Origin: Desulfovibrio sp.
Lineage (GTDB): Bacteria > Desulfobacterota > Desulfovibrionia > Desulfovibrionales > Desulfovibrionaceae
Reading direction: 5' to 3'
DNA: 64,000 bases
Assembly: GCA_030145055.1 (NCBI GenBank)
Contig: JAQYWK010000001.1
Location: forward strand, 372,001 to 436,000
In this document: positions 26,869 to 34,818 of the stretch, piece after piece
Layout of the letters: each line of letters starts with the position of its first letter
How positions within the stretch are numbered: position 1 is the stretch's first letter
Made by a program: the position numbers and the translations under genes
The notes under the pieces: model-generated
Databases searched by the model: none
What the model saw: only the letters and a program-made list of their open reading frames with translations
What the model was told of the DNA's origin: nothing

Positions 26869-27717
26869 TTAAGTCCTCTTACGCGTCTTGCGCTGACTTA
26901 TAATATTCACGACAAACATACACGCCATAAGTGTTGTTAAAAACACGCTTGCGGCTGCTCCAGCAGGCCATTCACGCGTCACTAAAAACTGATCTTTAAT
27001 AAAGTTACCGATAAGCGCCTGTTTTGATCCTCCAAGAATATCAGGTATATAAAACATTCCTAAAGCAGGAATAAAAACCAACATACAACCCGACACTATG
27101 CCGGGTAAAGTAAGCGGCAAAGCAATCTTAAAGAAGGTCCGCACTGGCCCTGCGCCAAGATCGCGCCCAGCCTCAAGAAGCCTTTTGTCGAGTTTTATAA
27201 TGGATGAATAAAGCGGCAATACCATAAACGGAAGTAAGGTATAACAAAGTCCCAAAAGCACCGCCCCGCGAGTATAGAGCATCTGCACTGGCATGGATAT
27301 CAGCCCCATGGACATGAGCAATTTATTAATCAGTCCGTTCGCGTTGATCATCGCGACAAGGGCGTAAGTTCTAACCAGCGAGTTGGTCCAGAATGGCACT
27401 ACCAGCAAAACGAGCAAAACCAATCTATACTTTTTGGAAACATGCGCCAGAAACCACGCAAAAGGATATCCGACAAGCAAACATATTACAGTCGACACCC
27501 CGGCCAGTTCAAAAGATCGCTGAATCATTTTAAGCAGGCTTGAATCGAAAAGTTCTTTGTAGTTTTCCAGAGTAAAAGGAAGCGCGGCAAAAGAATCCGT
27601 ATCAATGGAAAGAAAGGAAACTCCAAAAACGAGAAGATTTGGAATAATTACCAGCAGGAACAACCATCCCCAGACAGTTCCTACGGCAATATTCTTAGAG
27701 TTCGCTCTGATGTTCAT
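26869..27717 (-). CDS. potB: Polyamine ABC transporter permease PotB
   Basis: A 282-residue permease with six membrane helices and an EAA loop LLEAGRDLGAGPVRTFFKIA. The ATG at 27715-27717 is preferred over a TTG 27 bases upstream. The start region overlaps the end of potA by about 23 bases, so translation is probably coupled. It forms the heterodimeric channel with PotC for import of polyamines. Confidence 0.92.
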   Translation of the reverse strand: MNIRANSKNIAVGTVWGWLFLLVIIPNLLVFGVSFLSIDTDSFAALPFTLENYKELFDSSLLKMIQRSFELAGVSTVICLLVGYPFAWFLAHVSKKYRLVLLVLLVVPFWTNSLVRTYALVAMINANGLINKLLMSMGLISMPVQMLYTRGAVLLGLCYTLLPFMVLPLYSSIIKLDKRLLEAGRDLGAGPVRTFFKIALPLTLPGIVSGCMLVFIPALGMFYIPDILGGSKQALIGNFIKDQFLVTREWPAGAAASVFLTTLMACMFVVNIISQRKTRKRT

Positions 27718-28825
27718 ATGGCAATACAACCTCCCAACCTTCAATCCAGCTTACAGCCAGCTCGTCACCGCGACGAAAAGAAACATTGTCTGCGTCTTCA
27801 TTGAAAAACTCAGTAGCGAGCACCGTCTTGCCATCTTCTAACTCAACCACCACATCGTAGGTGGTTCCCTTGTAAACAGTCTCAACCACACACCCTTTAA
27901 AAATAGGATTTCCTTCAACATGAGTGTACGCGGACCACGGCAAAATCTTGATATCTTCGGGCCTTAAAAGGACTTTTACTTTTTCACCAACAGCAAAAAT
28001 AGCCGGCACGGTCAGTGTGCATTGCATTTGGCCTATAGCGGCCTCAATTCTATACCCCTTATCGCATTCGATACACGAGGCCACTGAACCATCGAAAAGA
28101 TTTGTTTCGCCCACAAAACCTGCAACGAAGAGATTTCTGGGTTCCTCATAAACTTCACGAGGACTACCAATCTGCTCCACATTACCGTGATTCATGACAA
28201 CAACCCGGTCAGACATGGTAAAAGCTTCTTCCTGATCATGAGTGACCAAAACAAAGGTAATACCAAGCTCGCGCTGCAAATGTTTAATATCCATCTGCAT
28301 CTGTTTCCTGAGGCGGCGATCCAATGCGGAAAAAGATTCATCTAAAAGAAGTACCAGCGGCTTATTCACGAGTGCGCGCGCCACAGCCACCCGCTGCTGC
28401 TGACCGCCGGAAAGTTCATGAGGTTTACGGTTCGCAAACTTTCCCATTTCAACCAGCTCAAGAATTTCCGCAACAGCCTGCTTAATATCAGACGCAGATT
28501 GTTTTTTTAGCTTCAAGCCAAAGGCAACGTTATCGAAAACAGTCATATGCGGAAAAAGGGCGTAGCTCTGAAAAACCGTATTAACAGCGCGTTTTTCAGG
28601 GGGCAAGTCATTAACAACCACACCGCCAAGGCTAACAGTTCCAACATCAGGCGTATCAAATCCGCCAATTAGTCTGAGTATAGTAGTCTTCCCGCAACCG
28701 GAAGGCCCGAGAATAGTCAGGAATTCTTTATCCCTGATAGAAATATCAACATTGGCCAGAGCCAAATCACCATCAAAGGATTTGCTCACGCCCCTAAGTT
28801 CAACGATAGGTTTCTGCCCAGTCAT
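27695..28825 (-). CDS. potA: Polyamine ABC transporter ATPase PotA
   Basis: A 376-residue ABC ATPase. Walker A is GPSGCGKT, the signature LSGGQQQRVAVARAL, and Walker B VLLLDESFSALD with the TOBE domain in the C-terminal third (VLLRPEDIKILP). GGGAGGG lies 6 bases before the chosen ATG; a longer frame upstream has no ribosome site. It powers the PotBCD importer. In Desulfovibrio-type cells polyamine uptake could also feed the decarboxylase/antiporter group at 59.6-64 kb, but no direct link is shown. Confidence 0.94.
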   Translation of the reverse strand: MTGQKPIVELRGVSKSFDGDLALANVDISIRDKEFLTILGPSGCGKTTILRLIGGFDTPDVGTVSLGGVVVNDLPPEKRAVNTVFQSYALFPHMTVFDNVAFGLKLKKQSASDIKQAVAEILELVEMGKFANRKPHELSGGQQQRVAVARALVNKPLVLLLDESFSALDRRLRKQMQMDIKHLQRELGITFVLVTHDQEEAFTMSDRVVVMNHGNVEQIGSPREVYEEPRNLFVAGFVGETNLFDGSVASCIECDKGYRIEAAIGQMQCTLTVPAIFAVGEKVKVLLRPEDIKILPWSAYTHVEGNPIFKGCVVETVYKGTTYDVVVELEDGKTVLATEFFNEDADNVSFRRGDELAVSWIEGWEVVLPYEHQSEL

Positions 28826-28987
28826 GACAGTCCCTCCCAATAAAATATAGCTGTGCGTAATAGTCCGCAGCCGATAGGGAACCGAAAAACATAGCAAACA
28901 CAGTAGAAGCGGCTGCTCACAAAAAGTACGCCGTTCTATGCTAGAGTTTAAACGTTAGCAACAAAAAAATTAACTTGGATTATATTT

Positions 28988-30091
28988 TTATTTCGCGCTC
29001 ATATGATCAATCAAAATATCCCAAATACGTTCAGCTGCATGACCATCCCAGCCTGGTATTTTTGGAGCAGGATTACCTGTCTTTTCAAGAGCCTTACCTA
29101 CTTCGCGCAGAATATTACCTTCCTCAACACCCGCAAGAACATTCGTGCCCTTTTCAACTGTAACAGGGCGTTCAGTGTTTTTACGAATAGTAACGCAAGG
29201 CACCCCAAGAGCTGTTGTCTCTTCCTGCAAGCCGCCGCTATCAGTCACTACGACCTGAGCATCTTTCCACAAATAAAGCGATTCGCGAAATGAAAGTGGT
29301 GGGAAAGTATGAATATTTTCAGAAAATGATATTGAAAATTCTTCCATCATCTTAGCCGTACGGGGATGAATAGGAAACACAATAGGAAGCTTTTCAGAAA
29401 TCTTATTAAGTGCAGAAACAATGCCTTGCAAAACATCCTTGCAGTCAACATTGGAAGGACGGTGCATGGTCAAAAACGCATATTTGCCGAGCTTCTCTTT
29501 AAGTGAACGTGATTGATAGTCCGCGGTAACATCATCACCCAAACGGCCAGCATTATAAAACAAATTGTCAATCATCACATTTCCGACCTGAAAAACTGCC
29601 GCAGCATCCTTACCTTCGCGCAGTAAATTATCGTAACCGTGTTCTTCCGTAGTGAAAAATAAATTACTGATCGAGTCAGTTACCATGCGGTTGATCTCTT
29701 CCGGCATATCCAGATCGCCACTTCTAAGACCCGCCTCAACATGGGCAACAGGAATATGAAGTTTGCGAGCTGTAATCGAGCAAGCAAGAGTAGAATTAAC
29801 ATCACCTACAACGACCACAAGATCAGGCTTATGCTCAACACACATCTGCTCAAAAGCAATCATGATCGCGCCAGTCTGCTCAGCATGGGTGCCAGTAGAT
29901 TTGCCCATATTGAATTTAGGCTCATCAATATCTAAGTCCTCGAAAAAGACCTGAGACATCTGCCTGTCGTAATGCTGACCAGTATAAACAATGTCGCATT
30001 CAATGGAGTCCAAATTGCGGGAGGCCCGGAAAATAGGGGCAACTTTCATCAGATTAGGACGCGCTCCGGCTACCAAAAATACTTTTTTCAT
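28988..30091 (-). CDS. Non-hydrolysing UDP-GlcNAc 2-epimerase (WecB/WbpI type)
   Basis: A 367-residue GT-B-fold epimerase. Family motifs are GARPNLMKVAPIFRA at the start, HVEAGLRSGDLDMPEEINRM (about 127-146), MHRPSNVD and TDSGGLQEET with the catalytic acids. It interconverts UDP-GlcNAc and UDP-ManNAc (WecB) or the diacetamido-uronic sugar epimers (WbpI). Which one cannot be told from motifs, but a WbpB-WbpD/WbpE pair at 2.5-5.3 kb makes the WbpI reaction possible. GAGAGAATATAA precedes the ATG. Confidence 0.92.
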   Translation of the reverse strand: MKKVFLVAGARPNLMKVAPIFRASRNLDSIECDIVYTGQHYDRQMSQVFFEDLDIDEPKFNMGKSTGTHAEQTGAIMIAFEQMCVEHKPDLVVVVGDVNSTLACSITARKLHIPVAHVEAGLRSGDLDMPEEINRMVTDSISNLFFTTEEHGYDNLLREGKDAAAVFQVGNVMIDNLFYNAGRLGDDVTADYQSRSLKEKLGKYAFLTMHRPSNVDCKDVLQGIVSALNKISEKLPIVFPIHPRTAKMMEEFSISFSENIHTFPPLSFRESLYLWKDAQVVVTDSGGLQEETTALGVPCVTIRKNTERPVTVEKGTNVLAGVEEGNILREVGKALEKTGNPAPKIPGWDGHAAERIWDILIDHMSAK

Positions 30092-30133
30092 TTATATTCT
30101 CTCAATTTAAATTATACACCCTCCCCCCTAAAT

Positions 30134-30181
30134 GGGAGTCCAGAGGGCCCCGGGCCTTCTGGTCCAGCCGAAGGCGAAATC
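30134..30181 (-). repeat. GC-rich palindromic intergenic element (REP-like)
   Basis: Between wecB and radA, the minus strand reads a short hairpin (GCCTTCGGC) followed by a near-perfect 11-bp palindrome (ccagagggccc / gggccttctgg on plus, one mismatch). It is far more GC-rich than its surroundings and has no T tract, so it is not a standard terminator. Similar 'cctccggcgg...ccctttgg' intergenic elements recur in Desulfovibrio-type genomes; that this is one of them is inference. Confidence 0.5.
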
Positions 30182-30194
30182 ACCTATTCTTAAT

Positions 30195-31526
30195 TTATTC
30201 AGCAGGCCCAAACAATTTAGCTTGTAAGTCATCCAGAGTTTTGCATGTATCGGACTGGAAAACAGGTTTATAACCAAGCCTGTCAGCTTGTTTAAGGCGT
30301 GTTTCTCCACCTGATGCGGGTCTGATTCGACCATTCAGATCTACTTCACCCCAGAAGACTGAACCGGCTGGTAGTGGGCGATCATAGAAAGATGAAAGCA
30401 CTGCAGCAGCTACACCAAGATCAAGTCCGGGATCGCGCATGGCTAAACCTCCGCCTATTTTGGCGTAAATATCCAGCTCACCTAGATTCAGGTTGAGTCG
30501 TTTTTCTATTACAGCGAGGATTAAGTTAAGCCTATTAGTGTCAAAACCGAGCGCGGTCCTGCGTGGTATGGATAGCACTGAGCGGCTTGCTAAGGCCTGC
30601 ACTTCTACTGCGAAAGGCTTGTGCCCATCCATTGCCATTACCACCGCTGCACCGGAAAAAGAATCGTCTCTATCGCCAAGGAATAACGTTGATGGATCTT
30701 CTACTATCTCCATACCAGCCTCGCGCATGGAAAATACTACTAGTTCGTCACTTGGACCGAATCTATTTTTCAGCACACGCATGATACGCATCATGTGTTT
30801 GCGGTCACCCTCAAGATATAAAACGGTGTCGACCATATGTTCTAATAGCTTTGGCCCGGCAATTTGGCCGTCTTTCGTTACGTGCCCGACTAGAACTAGA
30901 GTGGCGGATGTCTTTTTTACGGCATCAACTAGCTCAGAAGATACAGCCCGAACCTGACTTACGGATCCGGGTATCCCATCAGCGTGTGAAGAATTTAGAG
31001 TTTGCACGGAATCAATTATTATAAGATCCGGCTTGTCTGGAGACTCTAGAATGGCGAGAGCTTCATCTGAGCTGGTGGATGCAATAGCTAGCATTCCAGT
31101 ATCAAGAAGGCCGAGCCTTTCAGCGCGGCTTCTAATCTGGGCAAGAGACTCTTCACCGGAAAAATAAACAGCCTTGTTTCCCATCTGCGCCTGCGCAGCG
31201 GCAAGCTGCAATAGCAAGGTGGATTTACCGATACCCGGTTCACCACCGACGAGCACTGCGCCACCGGGAACAAAACCTTTACCTAAAACTGCATCCAGAG
31301 AGACAAACCCTGTAGTACGGGCTTCAGTATTTTCGATTGGGATGTCGGCTAAAGTGATTCCCCTAGAACCGGCACTCGCAGCATGGACATGAGTTATTCC
31401 ACCTTTTTTGCGGACAACTACTTTTTCTTGAAGAGTATTCCACTCACCACAACGCGGGCATTGTCCCTGCCATTTCAGAGCCTGCGCTCCACAACTGGAA
31501 CAAACAAAAACATCTTTAGTCTTCAT
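30195..31526 (-). CDS. radA: DNA repair protein RadA (Sms)
   Basis: A 443-residue RecA-like branch-migration ATPase. The N-terminal C4 zinc finger is CSSCG...CPRCGEW, Walker A GEPGIGKST, the RadA-specific KNRFG motif in VLKNRFGPSDE, and a C-terminal Lon-protease-like domain (LDLGVAAAVLSSF). The second of two adjacent ATGs is preferred since GGAG lies 5 bases upstream. It promotes recombination-intermediate processing. It follows the terminator of the DUF3426 gene. Confidence 0.95.
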   Translation of the reverse strand: MKTKDVFVCSSCGAQALKWQGQCPRCGEWNTLQEKVVVRKKGGITHVHAASAGSRGITLADIPIENTEARTTGFVSLDAVLGKGFVPGGAVLVGGEPGIGKSTLLLQLAAAQAQMGNKAVYFSGEESLAQIRSRAERLGLLDTGMLAIASTSSDEALAILESPDKPDLIIIDSVQTLNSSHADGIPGSVSQVRAVSSELVDAVKKTSATLVLVGHVTKDGQIAGPKLLEHMVDTVLYLEGDRKHMMRIMRVLKNRFGPSDELVVFSMREAGMEIVEDPSTLFLGDRDDSFSGAAVVMAMDGHKPFAVEVQALASRSVLSIPRRTALGFDTNRLNLILAVIEKRLNLNLGELDIYAKIGGGLAMRDPGLDLGVAAAVLSSFYDRPLPAGSVFWGEVDLNGRIRPASGGETRLKQADRLGYKPVFQSDTCKTLDDLQAKLFGPAE

Positions 31527-31558
31527 CATCTCTCCGGCGTAGTAAAACATAAATAAAA

Positions 31559-31583
31559 AGCCGGACATATTGTCCGGCTTTTT
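31559..31583 (-). terminator. Rho-independent terminator downstream of the DUF3426 gene
   Basis: A 9-bp perfect stem (agccggaca / tgtccggct) with a 3-base loop, followed by TTTTTAT on the minus strand and also on the plus strand. It lies about 75 bases past the stop at 31657 and just before radA. Confidence 0.9.
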
Positions 31584-31656
31584 ATATTTAAATCTATTTA
31601 TTAATTTCTTAAGCTAAGCAACTTGTTATTACAAAAAGCTTACCTTTAATAATTCT

Positions 31657-33054
31657 TTATTTCTTCGGTGGATTCTTAGCATCCACTACATTAATTACGT
31701 ATTCTTTAACTTGTGGCGAAGGCTTGAAGAAAACCACCATGAACGGAGTATCCATACCCGGCTTAAGCAAAGTATTATTAGATATAATCCCGACCTTAGA
31801 GGTCAAACCGGCGTCAATCTCTTCTCTACTCTGAACTTCAAGCTGGAACAATGAAAGAGTGTTTCCGCAAAGCAACTTCTGAGAATCAAGCACTTGTCCT
31901 TTATCATCAAAGAGCTGAGCTTCAACTTGAATGAGCTCTTTAGCGGTATCGAAATTATTAACAACTTTACCTTCAATGATAAAAAGCTGCCCCGCTTTGT
32001 CATTGTTCACATAGAACTGACGCAAATCCTTGAATGAGAATTTGCTGAACCGCTTGGAATCAGGCTCGGAAGCGTCCATTTCTCCGCTATCGCTTGAAGA
32101 AATAAAAGGAATATTTTCCCAGAGTTTAAGATACCAAGCCGCCCCTGCGCCACCGGCAAAAAGAAGTACGATGACCAAGAAAATGATCAATCCTTTTCCT
32201 TTTTTCTTACCACCCTTATTCTTAGCCGCAGCAGACAAGGTGACTCCATCATCAAGATCAAAGTCGCCCATTTCTCCATCATCTAGAGGGAAATCTGCGT
32301 CATCGTTATCAGAGTCGTCATCTTCTTCAACAAAATTATCTTCCGCCTGCAAATCATCAGTGACTTCATCTTCAACGTCATCATCGTCATTGCCAAAAAG
32401 CTCATCTTCATCAAAGAGATCTTCGTCAGAGGAATCCTCAGCGGGAGCTTCCGCAACTGGATCACTTGGAATATCATCGGGAATATCGGCAACATCATCA
32501 TCATTGCCGAAAAGCTCATCATCTATATCAAAAGCATCATCAGCATCGGCACTATCTGCCGAAGGCGCTGCCGCTTCATCATCGTCAAATAAATCCGCAC
32601 CCAAATCAGCATCGTCGTCGGTATTGTCTGATCCGAAAAGGTCATCTTCTAAATCATCTGAACCAGCATCGGCGGTATCGTCTTCTAAATCGCCGAAGAG
32701 ATCTTCATCCAGAGCCGCTTCATCCTCTGCGGCTGGCTCTTCACCAAACAGATCTTCATCGTCAGCAAGATCACCGAGAGGATCTTCTTCCGGTTCTGGT
32801 TCTGGTTCTGGTTCTGGCTCAGGTTCTGGCTCAGGTTCTGGTTTTGGCTTTGTTTTAGGGGTCGGAGCTGGTTTCGGCTCCGGCGCGGTCTCTTCTTCGA
32901 GCATAGACGCAACTTCGTCTTCCGGCTCAAGAGCAGGAGGGTTTACCTTAAAAACATTCGCACATTTGGAGCATTTAACTTTAGCTCCGCCTGCAGGAAT
33001 TTTGCTATCCGGTAAATTGAACTTGGTCTCACAGTTGGAACACGTAATAATCAT
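31657..33054 (-). CDS. Acidic zinc-ribbon (MJ0042) membrane protein with DUF3426 domain
   Basis: A 465-residue protein. Residues 1-40 are an MJ0042-type zinc ribbon (CSNCETKFNLPDSKI...CSKCANVF). A Pro-Glu repeat tract and a roughly 180-residue region of Asp/Glu-rich imperfect repeats (DDDLFGxDD-like units) follow to about residue 265. One membrane helix lies near 285-305 (GLIIFLVIVLLFAGGAGAAW), and the C-terminal 150 residues match DUF3426, probably periplasmic. Such proteins occur widely in Deltaproteobacteria; the function is unknown. It ends with its own terminator. The low-complexity acidic region makes length unreliable between strains. Confidence 0.85.
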   Translation of the reverse strand: MIITCSNCETKFNLPDSKIPAGGAKVKCSKCANVFKVNPPALEPEDEVASMLEEETAPEPKPAPTPKTKPKPEPEPEPEPEPEPEPEPEEDPLGDLADDEDLFGEEPAAEDEAALDEDLFGDLEDDTADAGSDDLEDDLFGSDNTDDDADLGADLFDDDEAAAPSADSADADDAFDIDDELFGNDDDVADIPDDIPSDPVAEAPAEDSSDEDLFDEDELFGNDDDDVEDEVTDDLQAEDNFVEEDDDSDNDDADFPLDDGEMGDFDLDDGVTLSAAAKNKGGKKKGKGLIIFLVIVLLFAGGAGAAWYLKLWENIPFISSSDSGEMDASEPDSKRFSKFSFKDLRQFYVNNDKAGQLFIIEGKVVNNFDTAKELIQVEAQLFDDKGQVLDSQKLLCGNTLSLFQLEVQSREEIDAGLTSKVGIISNNTLLKPGMDTPFMVVFFKPSPQVKEYVINVVDAKNPPKK

Positions 33055-33130
33055 GGACCGCTCTACCTGCTCTTCAAGAGGTTAAAATCAATGTAAATCA
33101 TTGAAAAATTATATAAACGAAACAACGCAA

Positions 33131-33655
33131 TTAGACATTTTCTAGTTCATATACAGCATTTAGATACCTGTATTTTTCAGCGTAGTCCATTCCGTATCCT
33201 ACAAGGAAACCATTCTCAAGAACAAAACCGGGAAATTCAACCTGTAAATCAATTTCTCTGCGTTCACGTTTATCAATTAGAGCACAAGTTTTGATGCTCA
33301 GTGCGCCGCGCATGGAAAAAACCTTCTTGAGAAAATCAATTGAGTTTCCAGTGTCTACAATGTCTTCAACAATCAAAACATGTTTTTGATCGATTGAACT
33401 TTCCAAATCTTTGGAAAAAACCATTTTACCAGTGGTACTGGTACCAGCACCATAACTGGAAAGACGGACAAAATCTATTTCCGGCTCAACTTCCAAACTC
33501 CGAGTTAAATCTGCGAAGAAAAGATACGCGCCCTTTAGTACACATACACATACTAACGGCTGTTCTCCGTATGTTTCACCAATTTCTTTTGCAATAACTT
33601 TTATTCTTGCTTCAATTTCTTTTGAAGAAAATACTTCTTTCAGGCTATGGCTCAT
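33131..33655 (-). CDS. hpt: Hypoxanthine phosphoribosyltransferase
   Basis: A 174-residue purine-salvage enzyme converting hypoxanthine (and guanine) with PRPP to IMP/GMP. The PRPP signature VLIVEDIVDTGNS is near residues 94-106, and the flexible-loop SSYGAGTSTTG near 68-78 is typical of Hpt. It is in a same-strand run with the acetyltransferase, thioredoxin-like protein and MetH genes, though gaps of 27-100 bases do not prove one operon. Confidence 0.93.
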   Translation of the reverse strand: MSHSLKEVFSSKEIEARIKVIAKEIGETYGEQPLVCVCVLKGAYLFFADLTRSLEVEPEIDFVRLSSYGAGTSTTGKMVFSKDLESSIDQKHVLIVEDIVDTGNSIDFLKKVFSMRGALSIKTCALIDKRERREIDLQVEFPGFVLENGFLVGYGMDYAEKYRYLNAVYELENV

Positions 33656-33682
33656 TTCAGATTACCTTGTTAATTTAGTATA

Positions 33683-34141
33683 TTAAAGTTTCATAACCAT
33701 CGGAATTTCATCACAATCAGGAAAAAGCGGACAGTTGATACAGTCAGCCCAGACTTTCTGGGGAAGAATATTTTTATCCGTCGCAACAAAACCCTGCTTT
33801 GAGAAAAAGTCCTCAATATTCGTAAGAACAAACACTTCGCAAACACCCAATTCACGAGCTTCCGCAACGCACGCTTCAACCATCTGGCCTCCCAGATTAG
33901 TCCCGCGCTGCGTAGGAATAACTACCAAAGAACGAACTTCAGCAAGACAGTCCCAAGTTATGCTTAAAGCGCAACAACCAACGACTTTACCATCATCCGC
34001 TTCTGCAACAAAAAAATCACGCAGATGACTATACACAGAAGATAAAGAGCGAGGTAGAACCATCGCATCCTTTGTACTTTCTTTGATGATCGAATGGATG
34101 TCTTTCGCATCCTTCATCATTGCTTTTCTAATATACGGCAT
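33683..34141 (-). CDS. GNAT acetyltransferase, short N-acetylglutamate synthase type
   Basis: A 152-residue GNAT-fold acetyltransferase. The acetyl-CoA binding region is VRSLVVIPTQRGTNLGGQMVEACVAEAREL, and the C-terminus includes an unusual cluster C-x2-C-x5-C (DCINCPLFPDC) that may bind a metal. Stand-alone proteins of this length serve as N-acetylglutamate synthases in several Deltaproteobacteria, but other amine acceptors are possible. No arginine-biosynthesis genes neighbour it here. Confidence 0.75.
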   Translation of the reverse strand: MPYIRKAMMKDAKDIHSIIKESTKDAMVLPRSLSSVYSHLRDFFVAEADDGKVVGCCALSITWDCLAEVRSLVVIPTQRGTNLGGQMVEACVAEARELGVCEVFVLTNIEDFFSKQGFVATDKNILPQKVWADCINCPLFPDCDEIPMVMKL

Positions 34142-34147
34142 TCGTAT

Positions 34148-34633
34148 CTACTTTTCTTGGAGCAATTTTTTTATAAAATTTTCAAACATTTCCCCCGGAA
34201 AGCTTCCGGACTTATCAAAAACTTTCTTTCCTTCAGTATTGAAAACCAGTGTTCTGGGAATGGATTCAATTGAAAAAAAGCTTGCAACGTCACTACCTGC
34301 AAAATAAATTGGGTAGTTAAACTCTACGTCTTTGCTCATGTATTCCGTAACAGCATCAACACCAGGGTCAACAGAAACACCTATCAACAGCAGATCACTA
34401 TCACTAAACTTTTTACGAATTTCGATCAGTTCTGGAATCTCAGCACGACAGGGCGGGCACCATGTTGCCCAGAAATTTAAAACTACAACCTTCCCCTTTG
34501 CTTTCGCAATCACATCTTGGATAGCTTTTGAATCTACTGTCTCAACATCAGTGGCAGTTTCTGCTTTGTTGCACCCGGCAGCAAGCATCACAATCATTGC
34601 CAGCAATATAAAAGCTTTATTTGTTAATCTCAT
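34148..34633 (-). CDS. TlpA/ResA-like thioredoxin-fold lipoprotein
   Basis: A 161-residue envelope-exported thioredoxin-like protein. The signal ends in a lipobox (LAAGC21), so it is probably anchored to a membrane, and the active site is WCPPC (ATWCPPCRAEIPEL). Proteins like it reduce periplasmic disulfides in cytochrome c maturation or oxidative defence. GGAGATAGGT precedes the ATG. It begins 6 bases upstream of the end of the GNAT gene region and shares its direction. Confidence 0.88.
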   Translation of the reverse strand: MRLTNKAFILLAMIVMLAAGCNKAETATDVETVDSKAIQDVIAKAKGKVVVLNFWATWCPPCRAEIPELIEIRKKFSDSDLLLIGVSVDPGVDAVTEYMSKDVEFNYPIYFAGSDVASFFSIESIPRTLVFNTEGKKVFDKSGSFPGEMFENFIKKLLQEK

Positions 34634-34765
34634 ACCTATCTCCAGTATAAAATTGTTGCGTCAAAATTAACCTACGTCAGCAGTAGCAGATTACCGCAAA
34701 GAACTCAAAAAGATCATAATGCTCACAAAATATGAAAACAATCCTGCTTTTAGCGAATAAAATAA

Positions 34766-34799
34766 AACCGCCACAATGAATAAATTCCATGCGACGGTT
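34766..34799 (-). terminator. Rho-independent terminator after metH
   Basis: aaccgccaca (34766-34775) pairs with tgcgacggtt (34790-34799), with one or two wobble pairs. On the minus strand the hairpin is followed by TTTTATTTTATT, about 20 bases beyond the metH stop; the plus strand also has a T tract. Confidence 0.75.
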
Positions 34800-34818
34800 A
34801 TATTTTTTAATTTTTAAA

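Noticed and set aside
30134-30181. Rho-independent terminator after radA
   Set aside because: Good hairpin but no T tract on the minus strand; better described as a REP-like element.
32030-33085. Serine-rich plus-strand frame over the acidic protein gene
   Set aside because: Mirror image of the Asp/Glu codons of the DUF3426 gene; no start signals.
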